In this document: in pieces, positions 6,856 to 11,347 of the stretch
How the letters are laid out: every line of letters begins with the position of its first letter
Numbering within the stretch: position 1 is the first letter of the stretch
DNA from: Tannerella sp.
Lineage (GTDB): Bacteria > Bacteroidota > Bacteroidia > Bacteroidales > Tannerellaceae
Assembly: GCA_031290635.1 (NCBI GenBank)
Contig: JAITNE010000043.1
Location: 1-11,347 of the forward strand
DNA length: 11,347 nt
Direction: 5' to 3'
Position numbers and translations under genes: made by a program
Notes under the pieces: generated by a model
What the model was told of the DNA's origin: nothing
Database searches by the model: none
What the model saw: only the letters and a program-made list of their open reading frames with translations

Positions 6856-7686
6856 CTATATAATTCCTTTTTCCGACAGATATTTTGCCATCTCCTGCTG
6901 TACTTTCATTGCTTCCCGAGCGGCTGCCGAAGCGAACTCAGGCGTGTTGTCGGCATAGATAACGGCACGCGAAGAGTTGACTATCAGTCCGCATTCGTCG
7001 TTCATTCCATAGCGGCAGACTTCTTCTAATGAGCCGCCCTGCGCTCCTACGCCGGGAACGAGCAGGAAATGTCGGGGGACGATGCGGCGAATATCCTCAA
7101 ACATACTGCCTTGCGTAGCGCCAACTACGTACATCATATTTTGGTCGTCGCCCCAGCGCTGCGAGACGCGGAGGGTTTTCTCGAACAGTCGCTCTCCGGC
7201 AGCGTCTTCGGTGAATTGGAAATCCTGCGAGCCGCGATTGGACGTCAGCGCAAGCAGTATGACCCACTTGTCGCGATATTCGAGGAAGGGCAGCACACTG
7301 TCCTCACCCATGTAGGGGGCAACAGTGAGCGCATCCGCATTCATGTCCGAGAAGAACGTTTGGGCATACATTTTTGAGGTGTTGCCGATGTCGCCGCGCT
7401 TGGCGTCGGCGATGACGAACTGGTCGGGATATTGTGTCCTGATGTATTGCACTGTTTTTTCGAGTGAAGCCCAGCCGCCGACGCCGCCGCACTCGTAGAA
7501 CGCGAGGTTAGGCTTGTAGGCGATGCAGTAGGGCGCTGTGGCGTCGATAATCGCTCTGTTGATTGCAAATATCGGGTCTTCGTCGGTCAGAAGATGTTGC
7601 GGTATCTTTTTCGTGTCTGTATCCAGCCCTACGCACAGAAACGAGCGCTTTCGCCGGATGTTGTTAATTATATCTTGCTTGTTCAT
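6856..7686 (-). CDS. pyrF: Orotidine 5'-phosphate decarboxylase (long, type 2)
   Basis: A 276-residue enzyme that decarboxylates OMP to UMP, the last step of pyrimidine nucleotide synthesis. Catalytic residues sit in [12 protein letters not shown] (93-104), with the D-x-K-R-G-D core including K96. FLCVGLDTD (16-24) and [10 protein letters not shown] (56-65) carry the other active-site Asp and Lys. [16 protein letters not shown] is the phosphate-binding loop region, and SSRAVIYA follows near the C-terminus. The length and the GVGAQGG pattern fit the longer subfamily found in actinobacteria, Bacteroidetes and Myxococcus rather than the 230-residue E. coli form. The start ATG 7686 is 14 bp after the prfA stop, with an A-rich leader and no Shine-Dalgarno. 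It is the last gene of the purM-prfA-pyrF run. Confidence 0.96.
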   Translation of the reverse strand: MNKQDIINNIRRKRSFLCVGLDTDTKKIPQHLLTDEDPIFAINRAIIDATAPYCIAYKPNLAFYECGGVGGWASLEKTVQYIRTQYPDQFVIADAKRGDIGNTSKMYAQTFFSDMNADALTVAPYMGEDSVLPFLEYRDKWVILLALTSNRGSQDFQFTEDAAGERLFEKTLRVSQRWGDDQNMMYVVGATQGSMFEDIRRIVPRHFLLVPGVGAQGGSLEEVCRYGMNDECGLIVNSSRAVIYADNTPEFASAAAREAMKVQQEMAKYLSEKGII

Positions 7687-7700
7687 CTTTATATGTTGGT

Positions 7701-8813
7701 TTATAGTTCACTTTCCTTGATGCGTTCAGTGTTTTCGGCGACGATGAGGTGGTCGATGCAGTCCTGAATATCGCCGTTCATAAACGCCGGTAGATTATAG
7801 ACGGTATAGTTGATGCGGTGGTCGGTTATGCGTCCTTGCGGGTAGTTGTAGGTACGGATTTTGGCGGAGCGGTCGCCGGTCGAGACCATAGTCTTGCGTC
7901 GCGAGGCTATGTCGTCGATATATTTCTGGTGTTCGCGGTCGTAGATAAACGAGCGCAGGCGGCTCAGGGCGCGTTCCTTGTTCTTAGGCTGGTCGCGGGT
8001 CTCGGTACATTCAATCAGTATCTCCTCAATCATATTGGTAACGGGATTTTTCCAGTTATAGCGCAGACGGACGCCCGATTCTACCTTGTTGACATTCTGA
8101 CCGCCGGCGCCGCTTGAGCGGAATGTGTCCCAGCGTATTTCGCCCTCGTTGATTTCGACGTCGAACTCGTCGGCTTCGGGCAATACGGCAATGGTAGCTG
8201 CGGAGGTGTGGATACGTCCCTGCGCCTCGGTCTGCGGTACGCGCTGTACGCGGTGAACGCCCGATTCATACTTCATTGTGCCGTAAACGTTATCTCCGGC
8301 AAGGGTGAAAACTATCTCCTTGACACCGCCGAAGCCGTTCTCGCTACAACTTGAGATAGTGAGATGCCAGCCTTTTACTTCGCTGTATTTGGAGTACATA
8401 CGGAAGAGGTCGGCAGCGAAGATTGCGGCCTCGTCGCCACCCGTGCCGCCGCGTATCTCGACGATAGCGTTCTTGCCGTCTTCGGGGTCGGCAGGGATAA
8501 GCAGCAGTTTGATTTCTTCTTCGATTTCGGGGATACGCATCCGGCAGGCGTCTAACTCGTCGCCGGCCATCTTGTGCATTTCGGGGTCGTCCTCAGTAGC
8601 GAGTATTTCTTTAGCTTCGTCGATTGTCGCCAGCGTTTGAACGTATCTCTTGTATGCTTCGACTATGCGCTTCAGTTCCTTGTATTCCTTAGTGAGGCGG
8701 ATGTAACGCTTGCGGTCGCCGATTACCGAGGGGTCGGATATCAGTAGCGAGACCTCTTCAAAACGGCTTGACAGCCCGTCGAGTTTTTGCAGTATGCTGT
8801 TTTTATCTGCCAT
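7701..8813 (-). CDS. prfA: Peptide chain release factor 1
   Basis: A 370-residue ribosomal factor that reads UAA and UAG and releases the finished peptide. The GGQ catalytic motif is at 237-239 in [14 protein letters not shown]. The stop-codon-reading tripeptide is PQT (193-195) in [19 protein letters not shown], the PxT form of RF1; RF2 would have SPF, and no in-frame programmed frameshift site is present. The N-terminal helical domain (about 1-110) and the [20 protein letters not shown] segment (121-140) are complete. The C-terminal part has [15 protein letters not shown] and [16 protein letters not shown]. The length is typical. It starts 10 bp after the purM stop and ends 14 bp before pyrF. 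Confidence 0.97.
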   Translation of the reverse strand: MADKNSILQKLDGLSSRFEEVSLLISDPSVIGDRKRYIRLTKEYKELKRIVEAYKRYVQTLATIDEAKEILATEDDPEMHKMAGDELDACRMRIPEIEEEIKLLLIPADPEDGKNAIVEIRGGTGGDEAAIFAADLFRMYSKYSEVKGWHLTISSCSENGFGGVKEIVFTLAGDNVYGTMKYESGVHRVQRVPQTEAQGRIHTSAATIAVLPEADEFDVEINEGEIRWDTFRSSGAGGQNVNKVESGVRLRYNWKNPVTNMIEEILIECTETRDQPKNKERALSRLRSFIYDREHQKYIDDIASRRKTMVSTGDRSAKIRTYNYPQGRITDHRINYTVYNLPAFMNGDIQDCIDHLIVAENTERIKESEL

Positions 8814-8823
8814 ATCTATTTAT

Positions 8824-9987
8824 TCATTGATAATAAAATTCGCCGTATTCACTTCGGATTGTCAACTCGCGTTTGTCGCTCTTCTCAACGTGTCCGACTA
8901 TACGTGCGTCAATACCGTACGATTTGCTGATTTCGATGATGCTGTCGGCCTTTTCTTCGGATAGATATACTTCCATGCGATGTCCCATATTGAAGACTTT
9001 GTACATCTCCGACCATTCGGTGTTGCTTTGCTCCCGGATAGTGCGGAACAGGGGCGGAACAGGGAAAAGATTGTCTTTTACGACTTTCATGTTATCGACG
9101 AAATGCAGTATCTTAGTCTGTGCGCCGCCGGAGCAATGCACCATACCGTGAATATCGCTGCGCATACGGTCAAGAATGGTTTTGATTACCGGCGCATAAG
9201 TGCGGGTCGGGGATAGCACGAGTTTACCGGCGTCGAGAGGCGAGCCTTCGACGCTGTCAGTAAGCCGCAAGCTGCCTGCATATATCAGTTCGCTCGGCAT
9301 TGCGGCGTCATAACTTTCGGGATATTTTTCGGCGAGATAGCGGGCGAAGACGTCGTGTCGCGCCGAGGTCAGTCCGTTGCTGCCCATGCCGCCGTTGTAG
9401 GAGCGTTCGTAGGTAGCCTGACCGAAGGAGGCCATTCCGACTATAACGTCGCCGGAGCGTATGTTGGCGTTGTTGATGACGTCTGCGCGTCGAAGGCGGC
9501 AGGTTACGGAGCTGTCAACGATGATTGTACGCACAAGGTCGCCTACATCGGCCGTCTCGCCGCCTGTTGAACAGGCGTTCACTCCCAGCGCTCGCAGTTC
9601 GGCAAGCAGTTCTTCAGCGCCGTTGATGATAGTAGAGATTACTTCGCCGGGGATAAGCAGTTTGTTGCGTCCGATAGTACTCGAAACAAGTATATTATCC
9701 GTCGCGCCGACACAAATAAGGTCGTCGATATTCATTATAAGCGCGTCTTGAGCGATACCTTTCCAGACGCTGAGGTCGCCCGTTTCGCGCCAATAGAGAT
9801 AAGCGAGCGAGGATTTAGTACCGGCGCCGTCGGCGTGCATGATATTGCAATATTCAGGGTCTCCACCCAGAATATCGGGAATAATCTTGCAGAAAGCCTT
9901 TGGATAGAGGCCTTTGTCGATGTTTCTTATAGCGCTGTGAACGTCTTCTTTTGAGGCGCTCACCCCACGTAAATTATACCGCTCCAT
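8824..9987 (-). CDS. purM: Phosphoribosylformylglycinamidine cyclo-ligase (AIR synthetase), Bacteroidetes form
   Basis: A 387-residue enzyme that closes the imidazole ring of FGAM with ATP to give AIR in purine synthesis. PurM motifs in order are HADGAGTKSSLAYLY (51-65; VDGVGTK in E. coli), DALIMNIDDLICVGA (81-95), STGGETADVGDL (140-151), SNGLTSAR (203-210), SPTRTYAPVIK (259-269), MVHCSGGAQTKILHFVD (282-298; HITGGG in E. coli) and KVFNMGHRMEVYL (330-342). It is about 40 residues longer than E. coli PurM (345), and several signature residues differ (for example CSGGAQ for ITGGG), so it is a divergent but recognisable lineage form. The start ATG 9987 lies directly beside a heptamer repeat array. 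It heads the close-packed purM-prfA-pyrF run. Confidence 0.92.
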   Translation of the reverse strand: MERYNLRGVSASKEDVHSAIRNIDKGLYPKAFCKIIPDILGGDPEYCNIMHADGAGTKSSLAYLYWRETGDLSVWKGIAQDALIMNIDDLICVGATDNILVSSTIGRNKLLIPGEVISTIINGAEELLAELRALGVNACSTGGETADVGDLVRTIIVDSSVTCRLRRADVINNANIRSGDVIVGMASFGQATYERSYNGGMGSNGLTSARHDVFARYLAEKYPESYDAAMPSELIYAGSLRLTDSVEGSPLDAGKLVLSPTRTYAPVIKTILDRMRSDIHGMVHCSGGAQTKILHFVDNMKVVKDNLFPVPPLFRTIREQSNTEWSEMYKVFNMGHRMEVYLSEEKADSIIEISKSYGIDARIVGHVEKSDKRELTIRSEYGEFYYQ

Positions 9988-9990
9988 AAT

Positions 9991-10025
9991 TCTAATTTCT
10001 AATTTCTAATTTCTAATTTCTAATT
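9991..10025. repeat. Five-copy 7-bp tandem repeat upstream of purM
   Basis: TCTAATT is repeated exactly five times (35 bp), or AATTAGA on the coding (minus) strand. It ends 3 bp before the purM ATG, so it forms most of the purM leader. A change in copy number would alter the distance between ATG and anything upstream. The repeat is AT-rich and could act as an A-rich ribosome standby region in a phylum without Shine-Dalgarno signals; that is inference. Confidence 0.93.
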
Positions 10026-10027
10026 TC

Positions 10028-10047
10028 AGACGGGGCGCGCCCCGTCT
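10028..10047. repeat. Perfect 20-bp GC-rich palindrome (REP-like) between the glucosaminidase and purM
   Basis: AGACGGGG (10028-10035), CGCG and CCCCGTCT (10040-10047) are perfectly self-complementary. It begins one base after the TAG stop of the glucosaminidase gene on the minus strand. No T-run follows in either direction, so a classic Rho-independent terminator is unlikely; an extragenic palindromic repeat, an RNA-stabilising hairpin or a protein-binding site are alternatives. Confidence 0.85.
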
Positions 10048-11010
10048 CTACTTTCTTAATTTTAACGTATCTCCTAACTTGGGTGTATAGTCGTTTTGCA
10101 GCTTGTTGAGTTTGTACAAAGTCTTGAGGCGCATGCCATAGAGTTGGGCGATGCCGTGCATTGATTCGCCTGCGGCTACGACGTGTATCCTGTTTTCTTT
10201 GGGGGCATATCTTTCCTTGCTTTGAAGGAATAACATGTCGCCTTTTTTAAGGACATATCCAGGCGTTACTTCGTTGTATTTAAGCAGTCGTTTGAGGCTC
10301 AATTTAGTATCGTAAGCTATTATCTCAAACGAATCGTTCTCCTGAGCCTTGATATAATGAATGCCGTTGACTCGCTGAATACGTCGGCGCCAGTTAGTTA
10401 CAGCCGGATGCTGCTTCCTTTGTTCCGGTGAAACGACCTTTATTTCGTAGATATCATCCACAAGAGCAGCAGGCTTCTTCTTTTCGGCAGGTTGCTTGAG
10501 GCGGTCTAACTTGTACAGTTCGTAGGTCTCGATAAGGCGGACGAGTTTGTCGCCGTAGGACTTGTCGGTAGCGTAGCCGCAGTTCTGCAAGCCATAAGCC
10601 CAGGCTTTGTAGTCGTAGATGTCGAGGGTAAACAGAGAGACGTAGTATTTGCGATTAGCGAGGAAGATCGAGTGGTCTCGATAAGAATCTTCGGCCGATT
10701 TGTAGGCTCTGAAACATTCGTTCTTGGCGTCGTCATCGTGGTAGATACGTCCGCCGCGCCATTCCTCCTTGCATTTGATTCCGAAGTGATTGTTAGCCTT
10801 AACAGCTAACCGACTGTTGCCCGCGCCCGATTCGAGCAATCCCTGCGCCAGCGTGATGCTCGCAGGGATTTTGTATTCCTTTTGCTGTTGCATAGCCAGA
10901 GTTTTATACTTCTTTATGTACTCTTCAAACTGTGGCATACGCGAGGCTTTTTGCCCCGTAATAGTGAGGGAGCACAGGGCAAGGATAAGACATGTAAAAA
11001 ATATACGCAT
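10048..11010 (-). CDS. Secreted N-acetylglucosaminidase (GH73-like) with two LysM modules
   Basis: A 320-residue exported peptidoglycan hydrolase. A signal peptide spans residues 1 to about 20 (MRIFF...LTITGQ). The glucosaminidase domain (about 25-168) has IPASITLAQGLLESGAGNSRLAVKANNHFGIKC, given here by its catalytic Glu60 in LLESGAGNS and the NNHFGIKC strand, then FRAYKSAEDSYRDHSIFL and WAYGLQNCGYATDKSYGDKL, all typical of GH73/FlgJ-like enzymes that cut GlcNAc-MurNAc bonds. After a basic linker there are two LysM peptidoglycan-binding modules at about 218-263 (HYIKAQENDSFEIIAYD) and 275-318 (IHVVAAGESMHGIAQLYG). The start is ATG 11010, because an in-frame TTG at 11061 lies in the -7 box; ATG 11022 is a second option. 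It is 60 bp upstream of purM. Confidence 0.93.
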   Translation of the reverse strand: MRIFFTCLILALCSLTITGQKASRMPQFEEYIKKYKTLAMQQQKEYKIPASITLAQGLLESGAGNSRLAVKANNHFGIKCKEEWRGGRIYHDDDAKNECFRAYKSAEDSYRDHSIFLANRKYYVSLFTLDIYDYKAWAYGLQNCGYATDKSYGDKLVRLIETYELYKLDRLKQPAEKKKPAALVDDIYEIKVVSPEQRKQHPAVTNWRRRIQRVNGIHYIKAQENDSFEIIAYDTKLSLKRLLKYNEVTPGYVLKKGDMLFLQSKERYAPKENRIHVVAAGESMHGIAQLYGMRLKTLYKLNKLQNDYTPKLGDTLKLRK

Positions 11011-11058
11011 ATATAAGTGCATAGCTAAATATCTTAATATTTGATTGAAAAACGGCGG

Positions 11059-11089
11059 CAAAGATAAGAAAATAAATTGAGAATCGAAA
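11059..11089 (-). promoter_or_regulatory. Promoter of the glucosaminidase gene
   Basis: On the minus strand TATCTTTG (11066 to 11059) is an exact TAnnTTTG -7 box, and TTTC (11089 to 11086) is one base off the TTTG -33 box at the ideal 19-bp spacing. The predicted transcript start is near 11052, leaving about 40 nt of AT-rich leader before ATG 11010. Confidence 0.6.
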
Positions 11090-11137
11090 ATTCAGTGAAT
11101 AAAGAACGAAAAAAATCGAGATAGCGGCGGGATAGAA

Positions 11138-11198
11138 GAAGTTATCCGAAGTTATCCGAAGTTAAGACTTTAAGACTTTAAGAAGTTATCCGAAGTTA
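11138..11198. repeat. Nested direct repeats upstream of the glucosaminidase promoter
   Basis: The 17-mer GAAGTTATCCGAAGTTA occurs three times, at 11138-11154, 11148-11164 (overlapping) and 11182-11198. The first two copies come from a 10-bp unit GTTATCCGAA in tandem. Between copies two and three TTAAGACT is repeated twice (11162-11169, 11170-11177) and followed by TTAAG. The block lies about 50 bp upstream of the -33 box and encodes nothing. Confidence 0.92.
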
Positions 11199-11202
11199 GA
11201 AG

Positions 11203-11347
11203 ATTGCTTTGCTTCGTTCCTCGCAACTCCTACCAATGACGGAGAGATAAATCCCGTAGGGATGGAATGTTGGTAGAAAGGTTATGCAATGAGTATCTGC
11301 GTGCCGTCAGGTACGCGATAAATCAGCCGATGACACGTTCCGGTTCT
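11203..11347. repeat. Hairpin-rich intergenic element resembling Bacteroidetes extragenic repeats
   Basis: This non-coding stretch holds several inverted repeats: CTACCAA (11230-11236) with TTGGTAG (11270-11276), enclosing a tight hairpin ATCCC-GTA-GGGAT (11251-11263), and further right GCGTGCC-GTCA-GGTACGC (11299-11316, one mismatch). ATCCCGTAGGGAT next to TTGGTAGAAA, then a GCGTGCCGTCAGGTACGC hairpin and CGGTTCT, is an order I recall from repeated intergenic elements in Bacteroidales genomes. That is memory, not a search. The right end is cut by the window. With 11011-11202 it makes the only gene-free stretch longer than 300 bases. Confidence 0.5.

Noticed and set aside
10028..10047. Rho-independent terminator of the glucosaminidase gene
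   Set aside because: The hairpin is strong, but no T-run follows on the minus strand; the next bases are GAAATTAG.
11011..11061. Glucosaminidase start at TTG 11061
   Set aside because: The codon lies inside the -7 box, and the signal peptide begins cleanly at ATG 11010.
11138..11198. CRISPR array
   Set aside because: Repeat copies overlap or abut, with no unique spacers of regular length and no cas genes nearby.

Overview
The window looks like chromosomal DNA from a member of the Bacteroidota, most likely Bacteroidales. The evidence is a fused lpxC-fabZ gene, a run of exact or near-exact Bacteroidetes -7 boxes (TAnnTTTG), AT-rich leaders without Shine-Dalgarno sequences, a SusC/BtuB-like TonB receptor, and a sigma/TM-protein/Spy-like cassette typical of the phylum. 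Most of it is ordinary core genome. The less ordinary parts are a repeat-built surface protein and several intergenic repeat clusters.

Layout. At the left edge (1-897, minus) is the N-terminal part of a TonB-dependent outer-membrane receptor. It is transcribed away from a plus-strand cassette (1039-2476) that encodes an ECF sigma factor, a small single-pass membrane protein (putative anti-sigma or partner) and a secreted helical Spy/CpxP-like protein. A perfect 9-bp-stem terminator closes the cassette at 2550-2577. Everything from 2592 to 11010 is on the minus strand.

In transcription order, the minus-strand genes are: a secreted GH73-type glucosaminidase with two LysM modules (11010-10048), then purM, prfA and pyrF (9987-6856, gaps of 10-14 bp between the last three). 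After an 83-bp gap with a -7 box come lpxD, lpxC-fabZ and lpxA (6772-3547, gaps of 3-4 bp). Last is an LGFVN-repeat surface protein (3509-2592) that may ride on the end of the lpx operon.

How the genes work together. lpxA, lpxC and lpxD encode the first committed enzymes of lipid A synthesis, and the FabZ half supplies the hydroxyacyl dehydratase that competes for the same hydroxyacyl-ACP pool. purM and pyrF are purine and pyrimidine synthesis enzymes, and prfA terminates translation at UAA/UAG. The sigma cassette is plausibly an envelope-stress module.

Repeats. Seven exact-length 15-residue units form the middle of the surface protein, with a 90-bp DNA superrepeat. A five-copy heptamer array plus a perfect 20-bp palindrome separates the glucosaminidase from purM. 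A nested repeat (17-bp core, three copies) and a hairpin-rich element resembling Bacteroidetes extragenic repeats fill 11138-11347. I see no tRNA, rRNA, CRISPR array, riboswitch or complete insertion sequence, and no clear candidate for a wholly new system.
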